From NCBI RefSeq assembly GCF_003946865.1, contig NZ_QXTH01000009.1:186001-250000 (forward strand): DNA of 64,000 bases, given 5' to 3'. Of this stretch, positions 7,572-15,664 are shown piece by piece (the stretch's first letter is position 1; every line of letters begins with the position of its first letter). The notes under the pieces were generated by a model. That model was not told the DNA's origin. It made no database searches and was given only the letters and a program-made list of their open reading frames with translations. A program made the position numbers and the translations under genes. This DNA comes from Antribacter gilvus (lineage in GTDB: Bacteria; Actinomycetota; Actinomycetes; Actinomycetales; Cellulomonadaceae).

Positions 7572-9035
7572 ATGATCAGAGACCTCACCACCGGGCCACC
7601 CACCCGCCTCATCGTCACGTTCGCCGTCCCGCTGCTCCTCGGCAACCTCTTCCAGCAGCTCTACCACTTCACCGACGCCGTCGTCGTCGGGCGGCTCGTC
7701 GGAGTCGACGCGCTCGCCGCCGTCGGTGCGACCTGGTCCGTCACCTTCCTCCTCCTCGGCCTGTCCTGGGGGTCGTCCGCGGGGCTCGCCATCCCCGTCG
7801 CGCGAGCCTTCGGCGCCGGCGACCAGCCCGCGCTGCGCCGGGCGTTCGCCGCGGGCGCCCTGATCTCGGCGGGTCTCGCCCTGCTCATCACCCTCGTCGG
7901 CACCCTGGGGGCGCGACCCTTCATGGTGCTGCTCGGCACGCCGCCCGAGCTCGTCGACGACGCCACGACCTTCCTGGTGGTGACCTTCGCCGGGGCGGCC
8001 GCGATGGTGTCGTTCAACTTCCTGTCCTCCGTGATCCGGGCGCTGGGCGACAGCCGCACGCCGCTCGTCTTCCTCGTGGTCGCGTGCGTGCTGAACGCCG
8101 GCCTGGTCGTGGCCTTCGTGGGCGGGCTCGGGCTGGGCGTGGGCGGCGCGGCGCTCGCCACCGTCGTGGCGCAGCTCGTGTCGGTGGCCCTGTGCCTCCT
8201 CCTGGTGCAGCGCCGGATGCCGGTGCTGCACCTGCGTCGCGAGGACTGGCTGCTCGCCCGTGCGGACTTCGCCGAGCCGCTGCGCCTCGGGATGTCGATG
8301 GGGTTCCAGATGGCCGTCATCGCCGTCGGGGCGATGGTCCTGCAGACCGCGATCAACGGGCTCGGGGCCGAGGCCGTGACCGCGTTCACCGTGGCCTCGC
8401 GCGTGGACCAGCTTGCCGTGGCCCCCCTGAACTCGTTCGGGATCGCCCTCGCGACCTACGTCGCGCAGAACCGCGGCGCGCTCGCCTGGACCCGCGTGCG
8501 CCAGGGGGTGCTCCGGACCACAGGGGTCTCCGCCGTCGCGGCCGTGGTCCTGGGCGTTCTCGTCGTGGTCCTGGGGGAGCCGATCGTCCGCCTCTTCGTC
8601 GGCGGCGGCGAGGCGCAGGTCGTGGCGCTCGCCCACCAGTACCTCGTCGTCAGCGGCTGCCTCTACGTGTTCCTCGCCCTGCTGTTCGTGTACCGCAACG
8701 CCGTGCAGGGGATGGGCCGCGCCACGTCGCCCGCCGTGTCCGGCTTCGCCGAGCTGGTGCTGCGGGCGGCGGCGGGGATCGTCCTGGTCCGGTACTTCGG
8801 GTTCCTGGGGGTGTGCCTCGCGGCCCCCCTCGCCTGGATCGGCGGCCTGGTGCCGGTGGCCGTTTCGTGGTTCGCCGAACGACGTCGGCTCGTGGACAAC
8901 GAGCGGTACGCGCCACCACTGCGGGACGCGCCGCTGCCGGACGCTGCGCTTCCGGACGCTGCGCTTCCGGACGCTGCGCTTCCGGACGCTGCGCTTCCGG
9001 ACGCGCCGCGAGACCTGGAAGCCGTGCTGTCCTAG
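7572..9035 (+). CDS. MATE family efflux transporter
   Basis: The 487-residue product has twelve hydrophobic segments and the MATE start MIRDLTTGPPTRLIVTFAVP followed by GNLFQQLYHFTDAVVVGRLVG. It would export cationic compounds in exchange for Na+ or H+ across the cytoplasmic membrane. The start at 7572 is the first ATG after the promoter at 7531-7560. The last 35 residues are unusual: four exact PDAAL repeats encoded by a 15-base tandem repeat, forming a hydrophilic cytoplasmic tail not typical of the family. Confidence 0.9.
   Translation: MIRDLTTGPPTRLIVTFAVPLLLGNLFQQLYHFTDAVVVGRLVGVDALAAVGATWSVTFLLLGLSWGSSAGLAIPVARAFGAGDQPALRRAFAAGALISAGLALLITLVGTLGARPFMVLLGTPPELVDDATTFLVVTFAGAAAMVSFNFLSSVIRALGDSRTPLVFLVVACVLNAGLVVAFVGGLGLGVGGAALATVVAQLVSVALCLLLVQRRMPVLHLRREDWLLARADFAEPLRLGMSMGFQMAVIAVGAMVLQTAINGLGAEAVTAFTVASRVDQLAVAPLNSFGIALATYVAQNRGALAWTRVRQGVLRTTGVSAVAAVVLGVLVVVLGEPIVRLFVGGGEAQVVALAHQYLVVSGCLYVFLALLFVYRNAVQGMGRATSPAVSGFAELVLRAAAGIVLVRYFGFLGVCLAAPLAWIGGLVPVAVSWFAERRRLVDNERYAPPLRDAPLPDAALPDAALPDAALPDAALPDAPRDLEAVLS
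8941..9000 (+). repeat. 15-bp tandem repeat, 4 exact copies, inside the MATE gene
   Basis: The unit ACGCTGCGCTTCCGG is repeated four times without mismatch and encodes the pentapeptide PDAAL. A 15-base unit keeps the frame whatever the copy number, so copy-number change would only alter the length of the C-terminal tail. Confidence 0.9.
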
Positions 9036-9046
9036 AGTCCTTCGTC

Positions 9047-10228
9047 ATGAGCACCGCCGCCCTCACCGACCTGTTCGACGTCGAGTCGGAGCTCGCTCCG
9101 CACGAGCGCGAGACGAGGGACACGGTGCGCGCCTTCGTCGACGTGGAGATCCGCCCCCACATCGCCCGCTGGTTCGCCGACGCGTACTTCCCCCGCGAGA
9201 TCGTGCCCGCGATGGCCGGTCTCGGCCTGCTCGGCATGCACCTCGAGGGCTACGGGTGCGCGGGCCGCTCCGCCGTCGAGTACGGGCTCGCGATGCAGGA
9301 GATCGAGGCGGGCGACTCCGGCCTGCGCACCTTCGTGTCCGTGCAGGGGTCGCTCGCCATGACGGCGATCGCGAAGAACGGGTCCGAGGAGCAGAGGCAG
9401 CGCTGGCTGCCGGGCATGGCCGCGGGCGAGATCATCGGCTGCTTCGGCCTGACGGAGCCCACCGCGGGCTCGGACCCGGGCACCATGGCCACCACCGCCG
9501 TCCTGACCGGCGGCGAGTGGGTGCTCAACGGCGCCAAGCGGTGGATCGGGCTCGCCTCGATCGCGGACGTCGCCGTCATCTGGGCCAAGGCCCTGTCCGA
9601 CGACGGCACGCCGCAGGTCCGCGGGTTCCTCGTCCCGACCGCGACACCCGGGTTCACGGCGACGCCCATCGAGCCAAAGCTCTCGATGCGTGCCTCGATC
9701 CAGTGCGACATCGAGCTCACGGACGTGCGGCTCCCCGAGGACGCGATCCTGCCCCACAACCCCGGGCTGCGCGGTCCCTTCGCCTGCCTCAACGAGGCCC
9801 GTTACGGCATCGTCTGGGGCGCCCTCGGCGCCGCGCGCGACAGCCTCGAGGCCGCCCTCGCGTACTCCGCCGAACGGCTGCAGTTCGGCAAGCCGCTCGC
9901 CGCCTACCAGCTCACGCAGGAGAAGCTGGCGAACATGGCGCTCGCCGTGGCCCAGGCGCAGCTCGTCGCGCTCCGCCTGGGCCGGCTGAAGGACGAGGGG
10001 CGGCTCGACCGGCACATGATCTCGGCGGGCAAGCTCAACAGCTGCCGGGTGGCGATCGAGGTGGCGCGGCAGGCCAGGACGATCCTGGGCGGCAACGGCA
10101 TCACGCTCGACCACTCACCGCTGCGGCATGCGAACAACCTGGAGTCGGTCCGGACCTATGAGGGCACCGACGAGGTCCACACGCTCGTGCTCGGCCAGCA
10201 CCTGACAGGCATCGCGGCGTTCCGCTGA
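9047..10228 (+). CDS. Acyl-CoA dehydrogenase, glutaryl-CoA dehydrogenase-like
   Basis: The 393-residue flavoenzyme would oxidise an acyl-CoA in the cytoplasm and pass electrons to ETF. It shows the family blocks CFGLTEPTAGSDPG and RLQFGKPLAAYQLTQEKLA, and the ending VRTYEGTDEVHTLVLGQHLTG, where the Glu of YEGT is the catalytic base. The EARYGIVWGALGAA block and this ending are closest in pattern to glutaryl-CoA dehydrogenase. TAGAGT (9033-9038) overlaps the stop of the MATE gene and lies 14 bases before the ATG, indicating a leaderless message. No lysine/tryptophan catabolic genes are nearby. Confidence 0.88.
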   Translation: MSTAALTDLFDVESELAPHERETRDTVRAFVDVEIRPHIARWFADAYFPREIVPAMAGLGLLGMHLEGYGCAGRSAVEYGLAMQEIEAGDSGLRTFVSVQGSLAMTAIAKNGSEEQRQRWLPGMAAGEIIGCFGLTEPTAGSDPGTMATTAVLTGGEWVLNGAKRWIGLASIADVAVIWAKALSDDGTPQVRGFLVPTATPGFTATPIEPKLSMRASIQCDIELTDVRLPEDAILPHNPGLRGPFACLNEARYGIVWGALGAARDSLEAALAYSAERLQFGKPLAAYQLTQEKLANMALAVAQAQLVALRLGRLKDEGRLDRHMISAGKLNSCRVAIEVARQARTILGGNGITLDHSPLRHANNLESVRTYEGTDEVHTLVLGQHLTGIAAFR

Positions 10229-10270
10229 GTCGCTCGCCCGGTGGTCTCGCCCTCGGACGGGGCGGGACGG

Positions 10271-10313
10271 GACGGGTGCGCAGAGGCGCCGTGGGCGTCT
10301 CTGCGCACCCGTC
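10271..10313. terminator. Strong bidirectional hairpin terminator
   Basis: A 20-base-pair stem (GACGGGTGCGCAGAGGCGCC and its partner, with one G-T wobble) and a GTG loop separate the convergent acyl-CoA dehydrogenase and second monooxygenase genes. Confidence 0.75.
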
Positions 10314-10318
10314 GTCGA

Positions 10319-11410
10319 TCAGCGTGCGGCGCAGGTGGCCGAGCTGGGTGGGTTTCCGCTGCCGATGAAGCCGGCGGTGGTGCTGGCTCCGGCGCTGAGG
10401 CTGCCGTTCCAGGTGGCGTTGGTCAGCGTGGAGCCGGAGAGCGTGGCGCTCCAGGCCTGGGTGATGGTGGCGCCGGCGACGTTGGCGGACCAGCCGGTGA
10501 TGGCTGCTGTGCCTGCCTTGACGACGAGCTCGGCCTGGTAGCCGCCGCTCCAGGAGTTGACGACCCGGACGGTGGCGGTGCAGGCGCCGCCGGGCGGCGG
10601 CGGGCTGACCGGCGGCGGGCTGACGGGCGGCGGGCTGACCGGCGGCGGGCTGACGGGCGGCGGGCTGGACGGCGGCGGGGTCCTCGGCGGGATCGACGGT
10701 GTCGGGTTGCCCGGGCCAGGGACGATGTCCCCGCCACCGATGTTGATGTCCGAGCAGAAGAAGTACGCCTGGTCGGAGTGTGACGCCTGCCAGATGGTGA
10801 AGAGGACAGCCCTGCCGGAGCGGCCCGCGAGGTTCACGTCGGTGACGTACGGGTCCGACGTCGGGTAGCGGCCCGTCTGCTTGACCAGGTCGAGGTTGCC
10901 CCATCCGACGGCCTGCGTCGTCGGGTCGAAACCGGGCTTGGTCACGTAGATCCGCAGGAAGTCGGCGCCGTGGTCGGAGCCGTCGGTCAGGGTGAGCGTG
11001 AAGTTCGCCGGGACGCCCTTGGCGTACCAGCGGCCCGGACGGTCCATGGCGTCGTACAGGCCGTTCTGGGTGTGCCCACCGGAGCAGAGCGCCCCGCTCG
11101 GGATCCGCGACTCGAACTGACCGCCCAGGCCGTTCTGGTAGAGACCGTTCCAGTTCCACATGGCGCTGGGGCTCGATTGCCAGGCCTGGGCGCACATCGG
11201 GTCGGCCGTGGCCATGGCCGGGTCGAGGTGGTTGCCGCTCCAGCGCTCGTAGCAGCCGTAGGTGCGCGACGGCGGGTTGGTGACCGACCCGTGCGCCGCG
11301 GCAGGCGGTGCGGTGGCCGCCTGGATCGCCACCACCCCCACCGAGAGGATCATCGCGAGGGCGGCCAGCACGACCGCGGCCCTCGCCCGGACGGATTTCA
11401 CGACGAGCAT
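10319..11410 (-). CDS. AA10 lytic polysaccharide monooxygenase with CBM2 (second copy)
   Basis: The 363-residue secreted enzyme is a paralogue of the one at 6323-7369. Signal cleavage after residue 39 exposes His40 (AAA|HGSV); His40 and His147 (SDHGADFLRIY) form the copper brace, with Tyr216 axial. Its linker is different: repeated SPPPV units rather than Thr-Pro. The C-terminal CBM2 has the same SWSGGYQAE and TNATWNGSL blocks. GGAGGAA stands before the ATG at 11410; the frame is open further upstream but lacks a second good site. Two adjacent copies with different linkers suggest duplication and divergence of target or spacing. Confidence 0.93.
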   Translation of the reverse strand: MLVVKSVRARAAVVLAALAMILSVGVVAIQAATAPPAAAHGSVTNPPSRTYGCYERWSGNHLDPAMATADPMCAQAWQSSPSAMWNWNGLYQNGLGGQFESRIPSGALCSGGHTQNGLYDAMDRPGRWYAKGVPANFTLTLTDGSDHGADFLRIYVTKPGFDPTTQAVGWGNLDLVKQTGRYPTSDPYVTDVNLAGRSGRAVLFTIWQASHSDQAYFFCSDINIGGGDIVPGPGNPTPSIPPRTPPPSSPPPVSPPPVSPPPVSPPPVSPPPPGGACTATVRVVNSWSGGYQAELVVKAGTAAITGWSANVAGATITQAWSATLSGSTLTNATWNGSLSAGASTTAGFIGSGNPPSSATCAAR

Positions 11411-11496
11411 GAGTTCCTCCTTGAGCTCGAGAGAACCACCACCGTGCAGCGATCCGGACAGAGTGGGCCAGGGTGCGAATCCTTTAGCCAGTGCGA

Positions 11497-11799
11497 TCAG
11501 GGCCGCGGGTCCCGGCGCGTCCAGGGCTTCTCGTCCCGGCGTACGCCCAGGGCGGCCGCGCACCTCCGGCAGACGCCCGTCACCCGGTCGGCGTAGCCGC
11601 CGGTCGCAGGCTGGACGTCGGCCCAGGTGATGTGCGGGAAGCGCCGCAGTCCCTCGCGTGCCAGCGCGAGGCCGCAGGCCGTCTGGTTGGTGCCGCGAAA
11701 CCACGCATGGACCTCACCCGCCGGCGCTCGGACGTGGTCGTCCGGGTCGGTCCACTCCTCAGGTGCGGCCACGGAGGCGTTCTTGACGCGGTTCGGCAC
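11497..11799 (-). CDS. Hypothetical protein with CxxC pair
   Basis: The 100-residue product starts at a GTG preceded by GGAGGAAG. It has one CxxC (VCRRCAAALG) near the C-terminus, an upstream Cys and two His residues, so a small metal-binding fold is possible. No signal peptide or membrane segment is present. I do not recognise the family. It lies between the second monooxygenase and the PL9 lyase, both on the same strand, but has its own ribosome site. Confidence 0.6.
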   Translation of the reverse strand: MPNRVKNASVAAPEEWTDPDDHVRAPAGEVHAWFRGTNQTACGLALAREGLRRFPHITWADVQPATGGYADRVTGVCRRCAAALGVRRDEKPWTRRDPRP

Positions 11800-11862
11800 G
11801 GCGCTTCCTCCAGGTCGGTCGGTGCCTCGTCGGTCGACAGCGTAGTTCCCGGACGACGACGA

Positions 11863-11884
11863 CCCGGATCCAGGAGGATCCGGG
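11863..11884 (-). terminator. Hairpin terminator after the PL9 gene
   Basis: CCCGGATCC pairs perfectly with GGATCCGGG over a four-base loop, 26 bases beyond the stop of the pectate lyase gene. Confidence 0.6.
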
Positions 11885-11909
11885 CCGCCGGGTCAGACGT
11901 TCAGGAGGT

Positions 11910-13565
11910 TCAGAGGTTCACCGTGGTGCCTCCGATGGTCACCACCAGGCGGCCGTCGGCGGCGAAGGACCAGCTGAGGGAGCCCGAGTACTGCGAGCAG
12001 CGAGAGCCGTTGGAACCGGACCACCACTGGTTCCCGCCGGCGTCGTTGCCGATGATCCGGTCGGCCGAGCCGCTGGAGCAGGAGGTGTTGTTTCGGAACG
12101 TCGAGGTACCGGCGTCGAAGGTGAAGTTGCGCTCCGTGTTGCCGATGCTCAGGTTGTTCTCGATGGTCATCGACCCGGGGTTGCTGTTGTACGTGAACCC
12201 GTGCTTGCCGTTGTCGAAGGCGATGCTGCGCTTCACGGTGTGGTTGACCTTGATTCCCTCGCCGCCCAGCTTGTAGCCGTTGCGGTCGCCGGCCCCGGCC
12301 TGGGAGCCGTCCGTCAGGGTCCCGTTCTCGTACGCGAGCGAGTCCTCGATGGTGACCGTCCCGATCGGGCCGGTGTCCGGCTTGGTGTAGAGGTCCCAGC
12401 CGTCGTCGATGTTGTTGTGGGCCACGGTGTACCGGAACACGTTCCCGGGACCGACGGTGAGCTTCGGCGCGAACCCGTCCGCGTCCTCGCCGTCGGAGTC
12501 GGCGTTGTCGTGGGAGACCGAGGACACGACGAGGTTGTTCGACGGCCACTCGCTGGAGGGCGCCCCCGCGGTGTACCGGGAGAGCTGGAGCCCGGAGTCG
12601 CGGTTGAATCGCGTGATCACGCGCTCGACGATGTTGTTGCTCCCGCCGAGGAGGATCCCGTTGTCGCCGGCCCGCTCGACGACGATGCCGCGCAGGTGCC
12701 ACCAGTCGCCGCCGATGGCGAGCCCGCGGTTGGCCGAGTTCTCGGTCTGGGTCGAGAAGTTCAGGACCGGCGTCTCACCGGGGTAGGCGAAGAGCTTGGT
12801 GCGGTTGCCCGAGAGCCCGTCCTTGCCCGGCTCGATGTGGATCGTCTGCGTGTACCGGTAGGTGCCGCCGCGCAGGTAGATCGTGCCGCCGGGTGCGATC
12901 CGGCTGATGGCGGAGGCGAGCGTCGTGGGGGCCGCCTGGGTCCCTGCGGCGCTGTCGCTGCCGGTCGGTGCGACGTACAGGGCGTCCGCGGTCGGCGGCA
13001 CGGACGGCGTCGGTGTCGGGGTGGGCGTCGGCGTCGGCGTGGGGGTGGGCGTCGGCGTCGGGTCGCCGCCGCCGGTCGAGCCGGCGTAGGTCTCGAACTC
13101 GGCCACGCGCGGCGTGCTGCTGGAGCTGGTGATGACGAAGCTGATCTTGCTCAGCGAGGTCGCGGGGAAGGCGATGGCGTCGGTGGTGACGCCGGTGCCG
13201 GAGGCCAGGACGGCGCCCGTGCTGTGGTTGGTCAGGCGCCAGGCGCCGATCCGGCCGGTGGCACCGGCCGCCTCACGGATGACCACCGCGGAGATCGTCT
13301 TGGCCGATCCCCACTTGACCGAGATGGTGCCCGTCGTGCTGCTCGGCGACCAGTAGGTGCTGGTCGAGCCGTCGATCACGTTGCCGTAGCTCGTCCCGGA
13401 GGCCTTGCTCGAGCCGTCGGCACCGGCGCCGAGGCTCAGGTTGGGTCCGGTGGGCACCGCTGCCTGAGCGTCGGGGGCCGTGGCCAGGCTGGAGATGCCG
13501 ATCGTGGCGGCCAGGGCCAGCGTGGCCCCCGCCGCGAGGACGCGTAGTCCGACTCTTGTTCTCAT
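11910..13565 (-). CDS. PL9-type pectate lyase with N-terminal discoidin-like module
   Basis: The 551-residue secreted protein has a signal peptide to about residue 36 (AQA). A discoidin-like (F5/8 type C) module follows at about 37-165, then a Thr-Pro linker, then a right-handed parallel beta-helix. The helix carries the PL9 calcium/catalytic block DSDGEDADGFAPKL and NNIDDGWDLYTK. It would cleave polygalacturonate by beta-elimination. The N-terminal module is nearly the same as the C-terminal module of the PL1 lyase at 45475, and the signal peptides are almost identical. The start at 13565 is chosen by that match (MRTRVGLRVLAAG); ATG 13613 is an alternative. Its promoter cassette is shared with the PL1 gene. 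Confidence 0.9.
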   Translation of the reverse strand: MRTRVGLRVLAAGATLALAATIGISSLATAPDAQAAVPTGPNLSLGAGADGSSKASGTSYGNVIDGSTSTYWSPSSTTGTISVKWGSAKTISAVVIREAAGATGRIGAWRLTNHSTGAVLASGTGVTTDAIAFPATSLSKISFVITSSSSTPRVAEFETYAGSTGGGDPTPTPTPTPTPTPTPTPTPSVPPTADALYVAPTGSDSAAGTQAAPTTLASAISRIAPGGTIYLRGGTYRYTQTIHIEPGKDGLSGNRTKLFAYPGETPVLNFSTQTENSANRGLAIGGDWWHLRGIVVERAGDNGILLGGSNNIVERVITRFNRDSGLQLSRYTAGAPSSEWPSNNLVVSSVSHDNADSDGEDADGFAPKLTVGPGNVFRYTVAHNNIDDGWDLYTKPDTGPIGTVTIEDSLAYENGTLTDGSQAGAGDRNGYKLGGEGIKVNHTVKRSIAFDNGKHGFTYNSNPGSMTIENNLSIGNTERNFTFDAGTSTFRNNTSCSSGSADRIIGNDAGGNQWWSGSNGSRCSQYSGSLSWSFAADGRLVVTIGGTTVNL

Positions 13566-13778
13566 GTCCTGCCTCACTCTTCGTCGAATGCGGAGTTGTG
13601 GTTGCGCTTCCATGCGTGTCTCGGCGGACGGGCGCCGCGCAGTCCTCCCCGGGGGGCGTCCGACGACAGCGGCCGTACGGGGGTGTCCGCCCCGGCGCTG
13701 GAGCGATGCACACAGATGAGACAAATAACCCGGGTAACCGGTTTCTCAGACGCTAGCAACCGCTTTCCCAGTTGACAA
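13566..13778 (-). promoter_or_regulatory. Pectinase-type promoter, twin operators and long leader (PL9 copy)
   Basis: On the minus strand TTGTCA (13778-13773) and TAGCGT (13755-13750) are 17 bases apart. One operator-like site with core AAGCGGTT (13758-13765) lies in the spacer. A second, AACCGGTT (13736-13743), lies just after the -10 box, with 22 bases between centres. About 180 bases of leader then run to the ATG. The whole arrangement and most of the leader sequence recur upstream of the PL1 gene at 45475. The palindromic AACCGGTT core suggests a LacI-family repressor. Confidence 0.75.
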
Positions 13779-13862
13779 GCCCTCACGGAGACCGGATCCG
13801 TGGGTCACGGCAGCGGGAGCTCCGGACCTGCGTGTCAGAGGCTCGGCGTAGCGTCGGCGGCT

Positions 13863-14618
13863 ATGAGGCACATCAACGGTGAGGACTGGCGCGGGGCCGA
13901 CATCCGCCACGCTGACCTGAGCGGTGCTCAGTTTCGCGAGGTCGGCCTGAACGGCGTACGGATGCGCGGGGTGGAGCTGGCCGGCGCTGACATCGACGGC
14001 TACATCCACGGCCTGCGCATCAACGGGGTCGAGGTGCAGCCCCTGGTCGAAGCGGAGCTGAACAAGCGATACCCGGAGCGCGCGCTGCTCCGGGACCGCA
14101 CAGTGTCCGGGCTGCGCGCGGCCGCGGAGGCCTTCGACCGCATGTGGGAGGCCACCTACGAACGCGTCGCCTCGATGGCTCCGGGCACGGTGGACGTCTC
14201 GGTCGACGAAGAGTGGTCGTTCGCCCAGACCTTGCGTCATCTGGTGCTCTGCACCGACGGCTGGCTGCGCTGGGGCGCGCAGGGCCGGCGTGAGGACGTG
14301 TTCTGGCCTGCCGGAGTACCGCACTCCGCGTTGGCCGCCGAGGCGCCGGGGATCGGGATCGATCCGGACGCGGCGCCGTCGTACGACGAGGTGCTCGGGG
14401 TCCGCAGGGGCCGGATGCGTGAGGTGCGTGACTTCCTTGCCACGGTCACACCCGAGCAGGCGGGCAGTCCAGCCGCACCGCCGCCGTGGATGGACCAGTC
14501 CGAGCCCTTCGTCGTCGCGCAGTGCGTGTGGGTGGTGCTCACCGAGGAGTGGCACCACCACTCGTACGCCACCCGGGACCTGGACCTCATCGCCGCAGGC
14601 AGCGGCTCGTCCACGTGA
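13863..14618 (+). CDS. Pentapeptide-repeat/DinB-like protein
   Basis: The 251-residue protein opens with short pentapeptide-like repeats (ADIRHADLSGAQF). A DinB_2-type four-helix domain follows, with the usual metal-binding histidines in TLRHLVL and EEWHHHSYATRDL. Such proteins are predicted metal-dependent thiol transferases or related enzymes; the reaction is unknown. TAGCGT (13849-13854) lies 14 bases before the ATG, pointing to a leaderless message. It is divergent from the pectate lyase gene, with independent promoters. Confidence 0.75.
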   Translation: MRHINGEDWRGADIRHADLSGAQFREVGLNGVRMRGVELAGADIDGYIHGLRINGVEVQPLVEAELNKRYPERALLRDRTVSGLRAAAEAFDRMWEATYERVASMAPGTVDVSVDEEWSFAQTLRHLVLCTDGWLRWGAQGRREDVFWPAGVPHSALAAEAPGIGIDPDAAPSYDEVLGVRRGRMREVRDFLATVTPEQAGSPAAPPPWMDQSEPFVVAQCVWVVLTEEWHHHSYATRDLDLIAAGSGSST

Positions 14619-14692
14619 ACGACGTCGGCCCGGATGCGTACCCTCGCGCGGCGGTGCAGCATCAAGGAGAGCGCACGACGAGGGGAGCGGAC

Positions 14693-15058
14693 GTGACCGA
14701 GTTCTCGGGGCCCGAGGGCCCGATCCGCGACGTCACCGAGGGGATGAGGGTCGTCGACGCCGACGGCGAGACCGTGGGGACCGTCGACGAGGTGCGGATG
14801 GCCGACGCCGGCGCGGACACCAGCGCCGGCCAGTCGTCCGGAGGGCCGCGCAACGTTCTCGAGTGGGTCGCCGAGGTGTTCGGAGGCGAGAGCGGCCTGA
14901 GTCCGCAGGCCCAGGAGCGCCTCGCGCGTCTCGGCTTCGTGCGGGTCGACGGCCGCGGCCTGTTCTCGGGACGCCGGTACGTCGAGGCGGACCAGATCGC
15001 CTCGGTCGCCGGCGACGAGGTGCGGCTCTCCGTCACCGAGGACCAGCTCTTCAGGTAG
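14693..15058 (+). CDS. PRC-barrel-like hypothetical protein
   Basis: The 121-residue product contains two beta-strand segments, GMRVVDADGETVGTVDEVRM and RRYVEADQIASVAGDEVRLS, typical of a PRC-barrel or DUF2171-like fold, joined by a flexible Ser/Gly stretch. The GTG start follows GAGGGGAGCGGAC. It is 74 bases downstream of the DinB-like gene and could be cotranscribed. The function is unknown. Confidence 0.6.
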   Translation: MTEFSGPEGPIRDVTEGMRVVDADGETVGTVDEVRMADAGADTSAGQSSGGPRNVLEWVAEVFGGESGLSPQAQERLARLGFVRVDGRGLFSGRRYVEADQIASVAGDEVRLSVTEDQLFR

Positions 15059-15137
15059 GCGGCTCGACACCGTCGTCGCAGGCCACTGAGCCCGTCCGGC
15101 GCCATGTCGCCGTGCCGCGTTCTGCCAGGATGAGGCG

Positions 15138-15588
15138 GTGCGCACCCCACTCTCGTCCCGATGGTTCGTGTCCGTCCTGTCGCTGATGCTGGTCGCCGTC
15201 CCTGCGGCGGTCGTCCACGCCGCGGCCCCGGCGGACGAGGCGACCGGGGACCGCATCGACGCGTACGTGAGTGCCTACCTGGACCGTCACGCGCTGCCCG
15301 GCGCCGCCGTGACGGTGGTCCAGGACGCCGAGGTGGTGCACGAGGGCGGCTACGGTCACGACTCCGGCGGCGGGGCGATCACCACCACCACGCCGTTCCG
15401 GGCACAGTCGATCTCCAAGTCGTTCACCGCGTTCGCCGTCCTGCAGCTCGTCGACGCGGGCGCGGTCGTTCGTCGCGGAGCTCAAGACCCTGTCCGACTA
15501 CGAGATCGTGGACCTGCCGACGGGCCACTGGCCCATGTTCACCAAGCCGGAGGAGCTGGGCCGGGCGATCTGCGCGGCGGTGCGCTGA
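15138..15588 (+). pseudogene. Decayed fusion: beta-lactamase-like N-terminus joined to alpha/beta-hydrolase C-terminus
   Basis: Residues 1-110 from GTG 15138 form a signal peptide plus the start of a class C beta-lactamase/serine hydrolase, including the S91-x-x-K94 motif (QSISKSF). At about 15467 the similarity stops. From there another frame encodes SFVAELKTLSDYEIVDLP and GHWPMFTKPEELG, ending at TGA 15586-15588, which is the C-terminus of an alpha/beta hydrolase (compare SGHWPMFTRPAEL in the gene at 39490). A deletion has apparently joined two unrelated genes out of frame. The joined product is unlikely to work. Confidence 0.7.
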
Positions 15589-15664
15589 CGGCGTCGGGGC
15601 CGTCGACGGGATCGGCCGCTCACCGCTACGGACGTGGCCGACGATCTGCCTGCCTTGCTCCGAG

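Noticed and set aside
9250-10161. Long plus-frame shadow frame within the acyl-CoA dehydrogenase gene
   Set aside because: It is Arg-rich without motifs, whereas the overlapping frame has a complete family pattern.
10590-10680. GGCGGCGGGCTGACC repeats suggestive of a tandem regulatory array
   Set aside because: They are the codons of the SPPPV linker of the second AA10 enzyme on the minus strand.
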